A stretch of 64,000 nucleotides of DNA from NCBI GenBank assembly GCA_037693485.1, contig CM075349.1, positions 71,217,001 to 71,281,000 of the forward strand, read 5' to 3'. Below are positions 9,816-19,788 of this stretch, one piece after another. How positions within the stretch are numbered: the first letter of the stretch is position 1; each line of letters starts with the position of its first letter. A program made the translations under genes and the position numbers. The DNA comes from Kitagawia praeruptora. Its lineage: Eukaryota; Streptophyta; Magnoliopsida; Apiales; Apiaceae. The notes beneath the pieces were generated by a model. It saw nothing but the letters and a program-made list of their open reading frames with translations. It was not told the origin of the DNA and did no database searches.

Positions 9816-10267
9816 TATAAATTTTTGCAAATGATCTTGGTGGTTCTGTTTTTCTACCAGGATCAACTATAATATGAGATATTTTTATGCCAAGTGCTTG
9901 TAATTTGACAGTTGTAAGTTGGGGTTATGTTAACTTTGTCCCTTTTTTCTTTGTAGTGTCTTTTACAGAATCACTTCCCAGCAATCCATTTTCTAATACC
10001 CATGTGGATTTGACAGTTGGATTGATGCCACATTTTCAAGGAGGCCACATTTTCTAATACTATCAAGGAGGCCACATTTTCAAGCGATTAAGACGATAAT
10101 TATATTCCAATGACTCAAGGCGGCTCCACTTAGTAATTTTTTTGTAGCTTTAACTAGCTAGTATTAGAACTTTGTAATTTAGTACTTCTAAAGTTAGAAT
10201 TTGTGTACTTTCAAAGTTAGGATGGTTTTATGTATAAAAAGCTCAGCCATTTCAATTTTTTTGTAAA

Positions 10268-10812
10268 AAAGTGTTGCATTTGACTATATATGATGTTGCA
10301 TTATGGTATATTTAGTGTTGCTTAAAAAAAAATTTAGTGTTGCATTAGACTCAAATAGCGTTGCGTTAGATAGTGGACTGATTGCTGACGTGGCATGTGG
10401 GCCCCATTGCTAACGTGGCATATGGGCCCCACTGCTGACGTGGCCCCTTGGTGGGCCCCACTGCTGACGTGGCATGTCCCCCAAATTTGTGACATGGCAT
10501 TTGTGGGTCCCACTAATGACACGTCAGCATGCTGACGTGGCATATTCCTTACATGTCAGCATGCTGATATGGCTGAAACATCTTATGCAACCCCTTTTAG
10601 CGTTGCGTTTGCATGCTTTTGGTGTTGCATAAGGCCTCTAATGCAATGCTTTTCGAAGTGTTGCAATAGCTTGGAAAAGCGTTGCGTTAGGGGTCTTACG
10701 CAACGCCAGTATTGGTAACGCCCCAAAAGCGTTGCGTAAGACCTTACGCAACGCTTTTCAGGCCTTACGCAACTGAAAATGGGGGTTGCGTATGTGCGTT
10801 TATGGCGTAGTG
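10268..10812. repeat. Right subterminal array of K
   Basis: GTGTTGCATT and GCGTTGCGTTAGATA motifs plus GCTGACGTGGCAT blocks recur as at the left end, with several variants (TAACGTGGCA, TGACATGGCA, GACACGTCAGC). Nearer the end come TTACGCAACGC repeats in both orientations. It ends in the terminal inverted repeat. Confidence 0.8.
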
Positions 10813-10820
10813 AATTCTGT

Positions 10821-11748
10821 CTACCTAACCTCCTCTAGATCTGGTGTTGTTCTGAGATAATCTATCAACAGTCTTCTCTCAGCATTTTCAAGTTCTCTTT
10901 CCATGATTTCCTTGATCTCTCTTAACTCTGGATCACTCTCATCAGTTTGATAGATAGCAGCTCTTAGATCGTAGATTTTATTTCTCCTGATTTCATTACC
11001 CAGTCTTATGAATTTCACTTCTTCTGATTGAGAATTAAAATCAAGAACTGTAATACCCAGATCAGTCTTTAATTTAGCAGTTCCTTTCTTCATCTCAACA
11101 AGATTTCCATTCCAATCTCTGTATTTAAGAACATACTCTCCAGTAGTCTTCGATCCAGTAAAGGCTTTAGCTCTCAGCATATATTCTCTTACAGAATTAG
11201 CAATAAGTTCTGTTCGTCGGTTTCTGACTCTGAATATAGGCAGAACATACTGAAGTTCTTCAAACAACTTAAGCTTGATCGCTTCTTCATTCACTCTATA
11301 CACTGTTCCATCTGTCATGAAGTACAACAAAAAGTGAATATCTAAGCTCTTTTGGTGAACTAGTTGAACTGATTCCAATTTGTCCAGATTCTCTTGAATA
11401 ATACCAGAACCAAGAGAGACAAGTGCAGAGGGATCTCTTGGAATGTTACTAACTCTCAAATCTCTTCTTGAACCTAAGCTAGAAGTATTCCTGCCTGGTG
11501 GCTTTCCTGAACAAGCAATGTTATGTTGATAACCACCAATTCCTTTTGTTTGTGCTTGAACTGGAATTTTCGGTCTAGAAAACCCAGGTAAAGGTTTGCT
11601 TTGAATCTGTATAGAATCACTTACAACTTGTGTGACAACAGAGGTTGTAACTGTCTTTTTACCTTTGCTTTCTTCACCCATCACCCCTTTCAGTTTTAAC
11701 TTAGCATCAAGAGAAGATTTTCTTACCAACTTTCCTTCTTCTTCTTCT
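10821..11748 (-). pseudogene. Accessory ORF of element A, C-terminal part
   Basis: This is the distal part of the long ORF between RNase H and the 3' LTR; the proximal part is at 21587-24248, and CACTA element H separates the two. Reading across the H insertion with one TSD copy removed keeps the frame. Recognisable stretches are LESVQLVHQKSLDIHFLLYF, YVLKYRDWNGNLVEMKKG and the end LLIDYLRTTPDLEEVR, each with a close counterpart in element B (end near 56706). There is no catalytic motif I recognise; the tail is charged and helix-prone. The stop lies about 150 bp of element DNA from the 3' LTR, as in B. Confidence 0.8.
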
Positions 11749-12480
11749 CACTACAAGATTTTTTGATTCAGACAAAGGTTTTAAACCGTTGTATGAAGCC
11801 CTGATTTTCCGTGGTCTATTGAGATGCCGTCTGTTATGCGTATCAGACAACACCAGCTTAACCGTTGTCTGTGTTGTAGACAGATAACATACGTGATTTC
11901 AAAACTGTTGTCTGAAAGCTGGTATAGACAATAGTTTAACAAGAAACGGTTGTCTCATTTTACGTAGCTCAAGTGTTTCTTGGAGTCGAACTGTTGTCTA
12001 ATTTCATGTAGCTCAAGTGTTTCTTGGAGTGAAACTATCGTCTAATTTCACGTAGCACAAGTGTTTCTTGGATTATTTGAGTTGTTGTAAATAGAAGAAG
12101 ACCATGGTTTATAAAATATAATCTATTGTTTCTTTATGGTATAGACAATGGTATTTTCGTAACAGAAGTGTTGTGTGAAATATAGTAAGACAACATTTTA
12201 ATTTCATTAGTATGTTGTATGTTTTATAACTACACCACACTTTCTTTGTTTACTACATGTTGTTTGAATGTACAAGGCACTATATTTTTATTTTTACAAA
12301 AGCATTGTGTAAATGTGCAACCTACAACGTTTTCATTTCGTTATTATGTTGTATGTGTTTTAAGTACACCACACTTGTTGTACTTAATACATGTTGTCTG
12401 AATGTATAAGACACTACGTTTATATTTTTGCAAAAGCATTGTGCAAATGTTTAACCTACAACATTCTCACAAGCGCAAAT
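11749..12480. repeat. Left subterminal zone of H
   Basis: Repeated motifs include AACCGTTGT, GTTGTCTGA, AAGTGTTTCTTGGA (three copies between 11970 and 12075) and, further in, two diverged copies of about 130 bp (around 12207-12330 and 12345-12460) with TATGTTGTATG and GTACACCACAC. These are the likely transposase-binding region. Confidence 0.75.
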
Positions 12481-12911
12481 AAGCAACTTCTTCCTGTGAT
12501 TTTGTTATATATAGCCTACAAAAGATTACAAATTCAGTCAACTCTACAACTCAATTCTTGTTAAAACAGAGGTTACTTCCTTTGGTGTGCCTCCTGCTCT
12601 TGCTTCCTTCACATCATGTAATGTAGTCTCTTCACACTCATGCAAGGATGCTACATTTGCTGAATCATAGAGGGTCCAAGATGCCTAATTGACACCTTCA
12701 TTTCAGACCCTTGGCAACCTGCACACTTTATGGATGCTCCAGATTTTGATCCCTTGCTGTCATAAACAATATATCAACATCAGACCATGAACATCATAAA
12801 AGAATACATATATACGACCATAAAAAGTTAAAGAAAGAAAAGTAATTCACCCACTCATTGCACTTGGAGCAAGTCACATTGCGGGACTAAAGGCGCAAGC
12901 AATTGCAACAA

Positions 12912-13331
12912 TTACTTCCTCTTCCCCGAGCCAATGGTAAGCAGCTCAAAGCTCCTGAGAGCATCGTCACGGCCACCTCTTGATGCTAGGGCTCAGGTAA
13001 AAGATGATGGCTTCAGCTCAAAACTAGGTTGGACTCTTTGGGTAGTAGACAAACGACCACTGCCTGAACCCAGCCAAATTAACCTGTTTTCACTGGGTTC
13101 GCCAGAGGAGCTAGGCCGACTGCTTGATGCAACTGCCCTCTGCAATAACAAAATATATTACATGTCAAAACAATAATTTGTATGGAACTATGTATTAGTT
13201 TACTAAAAATCTTAGCATCGGTGTGTAAACTTCAAACTAACCATATCCTTTGATGAAGGTACATTATCAGAAGATCTGTGCCTTAACTGGTCACCACGCA
13301 AATTAGCACCTGAACTAGAACCTTTCCGTCT
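12912..13331 (-). pseudogene. Captured casein kinase 1-like gene, 3'-terminal exons
   Basis: On the minus strand an exon of about 90 bp (to 13242, donor GTTAGT) contains RGDQLRHRSSDNVPSSKDM. After an intron of about 100 bp with an acceptor TTATTGCAG, the last exon (13139-12912) begins RAVASSSRPSSSGEPSENR and ends SFELLTIGSGKRK before TAA. This is the Ser-rich C-terminal tail of plant casein kinase 1-like (CKL) protein kinases, which normally ends in FELLSIG.GKRK. The kinase domain is absent. An in-frame TGA lies in the middle of the last exon (after SSFT), so even this piece is not intact. It is downstream, in transcript order, of the rhamnogalacturonate lyase and EB1 pieces. Confidence 0.85.
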
Positions 13332-13379
13332 AGCAAATTAGCACCTGAACCTGAACTAGATTTGTGTCATCTGGCAGTG

Positions 13380-13860
13380 TCTTTGCCTATTATCTGCCAT
13401 TGCCATGTAGTGAAACCTGCATGTCGATCCCAATACTATTTACATCTCTATACACTTGTGCATTGGGCATACTACCACTCTCTCATACAGATATCAAATT
13501 ATTTAGTTTGACAATCTAACTTCAACAAATTAGGCATATATTTGTGTGCGCATGTGGTTGCTCATAAATAAACAAGTAAAATGTGGATGAAAGTTAATTT
13601 GCTTACATGTCCTTTCTGAGTTTGAAGTCCTTGTTTCATCAAGGTTTAGGCCTGGCCATTACTATAAATGCTCATAAATAACATAGGAGTAAAACCCCGA
13701 TGAACCACGTAGCATTACAAACCTGTAATGTAATATGCATGTATAAATACGTTTCCATTGTTAAAGGCTCACGGCCTTATACTTGTGTCTGTTGTTTCTG
13801 CGCAGAATTACAGGGTAATATACAGAGCTACTGTTTGTGTGTGAACCTTTTATCAACGCT
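13380..13860 (-). other. Exon-like pieces of unknown origin in H
   Basis: Between the casein kinase and rhamnogalacturonate lyase pieces there are short open stretches with plausible splice signals on the minus strand. Examples are one containing SGSMPNAQVYRDVNSIGIDM (about 13420-13485) and one containing LNLDETRTSNSERTCK (about 13604-13655, before GTAAGC). I do not recognise either. They could be further captured exons or chance. Confidence 0.25.
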
Positions 13861-14027
13861 TAAAGGCACAAGCTTTTCGTGGGAGGCATCCCATGTTCCT
13901 GAGAAAGAGAGCAACTATTAGTTTCATCATTGCGCACTTCTAGCAAATTGTCGATGCCATTATATGAAACTCCTGTAACCAATTCTGCTGGTTTTAAAAT
14001 TGTAACTTGTACTATTCCATTATCCAT
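13860..14027 (-). pseudogene. Captured rhamnogalacturonate lyase N-terminal fragment
   Basis: A minus-strand ATG at 14027 opens a frame reading DNGIVQVTILKPAELVTGV and then SYNGIDNLLEVRNDETN. This matches the start of plant rhamnogalacturonate lyase-family proteins (typically NGIVQVTLS.PGGIVTGI.YNGIDNLLEV.N.E.NRGYWD), cell-wall pectin enzymes. Similarity ends after ETN near 13917 and the frame stops at 13860-13862. The substrate-binding and catalytic regions are absent. The change from the usual PGGIVTGI to PAELVTGV is a divergence or an old mutation. It lies in the same orientation as the other two captured fragments in H. Confidence 0.8.
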
Positions 14028-14463
14028 TGTCACCTAATTAAAACATGCAGCTAGATCATGTTAATCAAACTTGTGCCATTGAAATAAATTACGAGATAAA
14101 TAGATAGTTATTTGAACTTGTAACCTATATAATGCTAATATTTGAACTTTTACCGATAAATAGATAGTTATTATATTGTAGCAGAGATATAAAAGTAGTT
14201 CTAGAGTTCTCATCACATCAGCTGTAGATTAATTTTAAACACTGACCCTGCACAAAATGAAAGCAAAATGTTTAAATAAGATTTAACTCTATCCTACTGA
14301 AAATTGCAGATGCAGTATCTATCTGGGGAAAATTAATTAACAGACCTACCAACAATACAGCAAACTAAAAAAATGAAACAAATCTCAACAAATTTGAGTA
14401 ACAGTAATGATAAAAAACAAAATTACAAAAATGAACATTAAGTAAAACCCGTGGAGACCAACT

Positions 14464-14518
14464 CCATTAACAGAATCACAATATCGCTTCATCCACTGCA
14501 TAAACTCAAGATTATAAC
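14464..14518 (-). pseudogene. Captured EB1 (microtubule end-binding) exon
   Basis: On the minus strand an acceptor TTTTTGCAG precedes an exon reading NLEFMQWMKRYCDSVNG, followed by a GT donor at about 14463. This is the calponin-homology domain of plant EB1 proteins (NLEF.QWMKRYCDSVNGG), which bind microtubule plus ends. Only this single exon of about 55 bp is recognisable. It is the first captured piece after the CT-rich leader in transcript order. Confidence 0.8.
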
Positions 14519-14589
14519 CTGCAAAAATAATAACAAATTAGATACGGAGAAGTGAGGTATTAGAGAAGACAAGAGTGAAGATAAGAGAG

Positions 14590-15118
14590 AGTTAATTGAT
14601 CTGATTTGATAGAGAGAGCGTCGAGTTATTCAATTGAAAATAGAGTGAGTCAACTGCGAGGGTGATAGAGGGTGATAGAGGCTGAGGGAGCGCCAGAGAT
14701 GAGGAAATGGGCTTGTAAGTTGTAATTTTTGAGGTTTCAAGACTTGAACAAATCAATTTAAGCAAATCGATTTGGGTTTCGAACAAATCGATATGAGCTT
14801 TAAGAGTTGTGAGATTTGAGCTTTGAGATTTGAGGGTGAGATCTGTGGATTTGAGGGTGAGATTGTGGTGATTTGTGGGTTTGAGGATGAGATTTAGGGT
14901 TCGCAAGAGAGAGAGAGGGGTGAGTGAGAGAGAGGGCTGTTAATTTTATTTTTTTTATTTTGTTTAGTTGATGTTTTGTTTTGATTAAGGGGAATTGAAA
15001 ATTTGACTAAGGGGGAAATTTTGGTGCAAAGGTGGGGGAAAATTTTGGTGCAAGGCGGGGATGGGGAATACATTTGGGATAAGGGGGAAACAAATTGAAA
15101 GGGGAACACATTTGGCAC
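14590..15118 (-). repeat. C-run block and CT-rich leader of H
   Basis: Read on the minus strand, C-run motifs (TTTCCCCCTTA, TTTTCCCCCACC, CATCCCCGCC) between 15110 and 14990 are followed by a CT-rich stretch (14930-14895) and GCGAACCCTAAATCTCATCC, a typical plant 5'-UTR flavour. This parallels the blocks in L and K, and all precede the captured exons on the same strand. ORFs here are low-complexity and not called as genes. Confidence 0.7.
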
Positions 15119-15443
15119 GGATATTAATATTTGTAGGATTGGATTGTCGAAACAAAATAATTATTCAATTTTAAAGATTTATATTTTAAAATCGTATAGA
15201 TAAACTTGAAGAAAATTTTGATTTAATTAATAATTTGGGAGGGAATAAAATTATTTAAAATATATTTAATATTTATAAAAATTTAATTATTTGTTAATTT
15301 AGTAGATTCAAAATTTTAATAAAAATATTTTTTGGGTTTCTCAAAATTTAAGCCAAGTTTTGTTATTATTAATTAGTTCTAAAAGCAAATAATTATTAAA
15401 TTTTGAAGATTTATATTATAAAATCATATATTGATATTAAGTA

Positions 15444-16492
15444 GATCACTAGTATATTGACTAGTACCCGTAACTCGTGCTTTGTCACTGATTATTGTTT
15501 CTATTTTTTAAAAACTTTTTCTCTACGATCCAACCGTACGGATGTTAAGATAAATCTAATATATTGATATTCCCAAATTTTCAAAAAATAAAAATTTAAT
15601 TTGGTTGGAGATCTTTATAGATCACTAGTATATTGACTAGTACCCGTAACTCGTGATTTTTCACTGATTATTGTTTCTATTTTTTAAAAACTTTTTCTCT
15701 ACGATCCAACCGTACGGATGTTAAGATAAATCTAATATATTGATATTCCCAAATTTTCAAAAAATAAAAAATTAATTTGGTTGGAGATCTTAATAGATCA
15801 CTAGTATATTGATTAGTACCCGTAACTCGTGCTTTGTCACTGATTATTGTTTCTGTTTTTTAAAAACTATTTCTCTACGATCCAACCATACGGATGTTAA
15901 GATATATCTAATATATTGATATTCTCAAATTTTCAAAAAATAAAAAATTAATTTGGTTGGAGATCTTAGTAGATCACTAGTATATTGACTAGTACCCGTA
16001 ACTCGTGCTTTGTCACTGATTATTGTTTCTATTTTTTAAAAAAATTTTCTATACGATCCAACCGTACGGATGTTAAGATAAATCTAATATATTGATATTC
16101 CCATATTTTCAAAAAATAAAAAATTAATTTGGTTGGAGATCTTAATAGATCACTAGTATATTGACTAGTACCCGTAACTCGTGCTTTGTCACTGATTATT
16201 GTTTCTATTTTTTAAAAATTATTTCTCTACGATCCAACCATATGGATGTTAAGATATATCTAATAAATTAATATTCCCAAATTTTCAAAAAATAAAAAAT
16301 TAATTTGGTTGGAGATCTTAGTAGATCACTAGTATATTGACTAGTACCCGTAACTCGTGCTTTATCACTGATTATTGTTTCTATTTTTAAAAACTATTTC
16401 TCTACGATCCAACCGTATGGATGTTAAGATATATCTAATATAATGATATTCACAAATTTTCAAAAAATAAAAAATTAATTTGGTTTGTAAAA
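15444..16492. repeat. 176-bp tandem repeat in H, six copies
   Basis: Units begin GATCACTAGTATATTGA at 15444, 15620, 15796, 15972, 16148 and 16324, a period of exactly 176 bp each time. Inside each are CTAGTACCCGTAACTCGTG, TTTTTTAAAAAC, ACGATCCAACCGTACGGATG and TTAAGATA. The core with (A/G)CGGATGT(T/C)AAGATA and the A/T tract aligns with the 176-bp repeat of K. Confidence 0.95.
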
Positions 16493-16499
16493 TTTAATA

Positions 16500-17300
16500 T
16501 TTAATAAACGAAGTGGTCTTGCTAAACGAAGTGGTTATTTGTCAAATACAGTTGTCTCGAGTGATACCAGACAACGATTTTGAACAAATAAACCGTTGTC
16601 TGATAACAGACAACGGTATTTTAACAAATACAGTTGTAATGTAAAGCTTCAGACAACGATATGTTATAAAGATACCATTGGACAACGATATGTTATAAAG
16701 ATACCATTGTCTGACACTAGTCATGTTTTTTTAACATAAATATAAATTAACATAATAAACCGTTGTCTGATAACAACTAATATTTTCTTAATCTAACGGC
16801 TAATATCGGATCTCATTTCAATCAAGGGCTCTTATTTCGCCACCTCAGCAATCTAGGTGAAAGATTTTCCACCAATCACGTGTTGTCACATCAGACAACG
16901 GTTTATTTGTAAAACTATTGTATAGATAAGTTTATGACAACAGTTTAAATTTGAAAAAGCTTGTCTGAAAGTGTTGAAGACAACGGTTTTATATACAAAC
17001 CCGTTGTGTGAACATGTATATATATTTTCTTAATCTAACGGTTAATATCTAATCTCATTTCAATCAAGGGCTCTTATTTTGCCACCTCAGCAATCCAGGT
17101 GAAAGATTTTCCACCAATCACGTGCTGTCACATGAGACAACGGTTTATTTATAAAATGCTTGTTTAAACCATTATCAGATTACATTTTATACAACGTCTA
17201 TCAAAACACTTGTCTGATTTTAACAACGTTTTTTGAAAGCATTGTCTGAAGTTTCTTCAGACAATGCTTTCAAAAAGCATTGTTAAAATCAGACAATAGT
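16500..17300. repeat. Right subterminal zone of H, inner part
   Basis: Many ACAACGGTTT, CCGTTGTCTGA and GACAACGATATGTTATAAAG repeats occur, including a roughly 240-bp direct duplication with TCTAACGGCTAATATC and CACCAATCACGTG (about 16795-16910 and 17030-17150). Its continuation after element I is 21278-21586, ending in the terminal repeat. Confidence 0.75.
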
Positions 17301-17579
17301 CACTACACCATATATGGTCTATCCCAACACTGAAAATCGATGTTGCCACGTTAAATGTTGCCTTAGATGCTAAAAATTGAATAAATTTGATATAAGCCAA
17401 CATCATAACCGGATGTTGTCGTTCATGTTGGCTTAGATACAATTTTAGTTATCAATGCCAACACATGAATTGGTGTTGCCTTAGACACATGAAAAAATGT
17501 TAAAAATGTATTACCGCTTTTACTGAAATAAATAGCCCGCTAAAATTTTGAGTCTAAGTTAAAAAGACCGCTCTCAGTG

Positions 17580-17880
17580 AAATAATCCCGCTCTCATCTC
17601 TCAAAATAAGAAAGCAAAATAAAACAAAATATCTCACTCTCGACCTCATCTCTCACTCTCATCTCGATCTCGCTCTCATCTCTCAGTCTCATCTCTCTCT
17701 GCTGTCCATCTCCGGTGCTCATCTCTCTCCGCTGTACATCTCCACTATCTCTCTCAGTTGATTCGTGTGGTATGTTTCTAATTAAAAGCCCTAATTTTTG
17801 GGATTCTATAGTTTTTAATTTTGGGGTTTCATAAACCCTAATTTTTGGGGGTTTTTTAATTAGGGTTTTTTTTTATGTCT
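17580..17880 (+). repeat. CT-rich leader of element I
   Basis: Repeated CATCTCTCTC/CTCATCTCTCA motifs (17580-17760) lead into AAACCCTAATTTTTGGG repeats (17785-17870). This is the same position and flavour as the leaders of K and H. It probably represents a captured or evolved 5' leader. Confidence 0.65.
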
Positions 17881-18048
17881 GTGTATAGTATATGAATTAT
17901 AAGTTTGGGGATTTTTAATTTAGGGTTTTTTTGGAGGTTTTTTCTGCATGTGTAATTGGGGATTTTCTTTATTATTGTGTCTTTATATTGTTTTTGAGGT
18001 ATTCCGACTTTTTCATAGATTATTCTTGTTTACGTTTGTGCTTTCTAG

Positions 18049-18200
18049 ATGGATAAAGTTGTTCATTGTGGTCTGACATTACCATTTTTTATATCTCTTT
18101 TATTGGGACATGCTCATCATCGTGAACAAAGTCCGGCCAGGGAAAGAGATCGAGAAAGAGGACGAGACAATCACAGATACATGTATGCATTTCTCTTAGA
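18049..18200 (+). pseudogene. Possible RS/RE-rich protein exon fragment in I
   Basis: An ATG frame at 18049 includes REQSPARERDRERGRDNHRY, an alternating Arg-Glu/Asp/Ser stretch like those of plant splicing-related proteins. The rest of the frame is hydrophobic and unlike them. A low-complexity match of this kind cannot name a gene; captured-exon status is inferred from the neighbouring dioxygenase pieces. Confidence 0.25.
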
Positions 18201-18477
18201 TGTAGTGGTTCACTTGACAGAAAATAATATATATTATGTATATATATTAGTAATCTTTGCCTTTCAACTTCTGCTAGTACTTGTTTCCCTCTTTTCTGAT
18301 TGGTTTTGTTGATTTTACTTTATTGATATGTTATTTGCTAGGAGTTATAACTCATGGAGTCCTGTAACATGGAGTCCTATAACGATTGGTTTATGTGTTC
18401 ATTTAATTTACTCTATCAAGAAATTTTATTATTAAAAAAGGCTTTCCTAGCTAAAATGCTTGTGCAGGGCATTTGTA

Positions 18478-18658
18478 GTTAACATTGGAGACTTGATGGA
18501 GAGGTGCACTAATTGCATGTATCGGTATGCCCTCTTGGATTAACTTCTCTTAATTGATACCCATTTTTATATAATCTGATTTTTTGTTGCTTCTTATATA
18601 TCTAATTTGCAGATCAACACTTCACAGAGTGATTCTAACAGGATAAGAACGATATTCT
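18478..18658 (+). pseudogene. Captured 2-oxoglutarate/Fe(II) dioxygenase, two exons
   Basis: Exon one (18478-18534, after TTGTGCAG, donor GTATGC) reads AFVVNIGDLMERCTNCMYR. Exon two (18613-18658, after AATTTGCAG, donor GTAATG) continues in phase as STLHRVILTG, a stop, then ERYS. This is the C-terminal half of the plant 2OG-Fe(II) dioxygenase fold (usual form GAFVVNIGD..ER.TN...KSTLHRV...G.ERYS); the His in STLHRV is the distal iron ligand. The codon split by the intron rejoins correctly, so the intron came with the gene. The stop codon between TG and ERYS shows decay. The HxD iron ligands upstream are not seen. Confidence 0.82.
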
Positions 18659-19563
18659 GTAATGAAATTCTGTTTACTTATCCCCCCATATATCATCTTG
18701 TTATGCATCGATTCAGTTTGCATTTGGTTAACTGGTCTTTCACCATTGTCTGCTATGTTTATACATTGTTGTTGAAGTTTACTACCTTTGTACTAGTTTT
18801 CTCTGTTTCACAGAAAAGAAAACTTTGAGCTAACAAAGTTAGTTCTTTCATGATAAGTAAATAGAAAACAAAAAGAATGGACTGCGCATTAAGACTCATT
18901 CAACTTACTAGGCGAGGAATAGAATCACGTAGAATTGGGATGTAGGTTTTATTGTTTTCTGCAAGGAAAAGTAAGAAGTACTCTGATTTGATTATGTGTG
19001 ATTCCTTGGGTCAAGATTGCGATTGTCTTTATGGCAAGTTGTTCAAGCATGTAATAAAATCTGTAGTTAAGTTGCTCCACCTAGAACTAACATAATAGAG
19101 GATTGTACAAGTCGATTAAGAAGCTTTTTCGCTAAATTAATTTTGCACATCTTTATGTGAGAAGCTGACAATAAATTGTTTTAAACCAAAATATTAGATG
19201 GCTAGACTTCTAGCTTCATACCCCCGCAACCAAATATTTGCCTTTTTTGTTGGAATTACAGGTTCCAACTATGTTCTAGACTGATACTGGGCTTCTGGAT
19301 ACTATGATTCATCACCAAGTATGTAAAGTCCTGCCATACGTTGCCATATATATGCGACGTCTTTATATTTAAAATTAAGCCTATATACATGCACACGCTG
19401 CCATGAAGTGTTGAATTGTTTTGTTTCTCCTAGTTCAGAATATATTTGTAATTAATAGATAATTTTTACACTAGAGTATAAAGGAATCAAGGGGATGTTC
19501 TGTTTTTCTTTTATTTGCAACTTGACCTTCTTATGTACATCAAACTTAAGTTGATTACAATCG

Positions 19564-19788
19564 ATGGCCAATGAGACTCTTCAGAAAGAATATGGTCTTA
19601 GACTAAGTAAAATTATCAATTTATCATCCATCCCCATCAATATTGTACCTAGTATTAATTCTGCATGTTATGATTCTATAGGTTCCAACCATGATGATGT
19701 TGGAAAAACAGTGGCCATAATCGTGGGAGTAGTTGCTAGAATAGAGGTTGGCATAGTTCTCTCGTTTGGTAGAAAAGCATGCTACTAG
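19564..19788 (+). pseudogene. ORF with a membrane-segment-like stretch in I
   Basis: A 74-codon frame ends in GKTVAIIVGVVARIEVGIVL followed by SFGRKACY, which resembles a single transmembrane helix and stop-transfer of a plant receptor-like protein. An AG stands just before this part (ATAGGTTCC, 19678-19685). I cannot assign a family. It may be a further captured exon. Confidence 0.2.

Larger units (their letters stand above)
5311..10812. mobile_element. CACTA element K, non-autonomous, with captured gene exons
   Basis: The left end CACTACGCCATAA and the right end TTATGGCGTAGTG are inverted copies, and an inner CATACGCAACCC block is also shared. A 3-bp TSD aat flanks it (5308-5310, 10813-10815), as expected for CACTA. 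It sits in element A between the accessory ORF stop and the 3' LTR. Inside, in order, are subterminal arrays, a 176-bp tandem repeat, a second CACTA end (J), a C-rich and CT-rich leader, exon fragments of copine and NPH3-type genes, and the right subterminal array. No transposase coding was seen. Confidence 0.88.

Noticed and set aside
7123..10812. J as a complete CACTA element inside K
   Set aside because: No inverted copy of CACTACTAGAAAT was found downstream within K, so only a terminal remnant is called.
14592..15118. Minus-strand ORFs of 74-104 codons in H
   Set aside because: Low-complexity leader sequence (CT-rich and C-run blocks); no motif.
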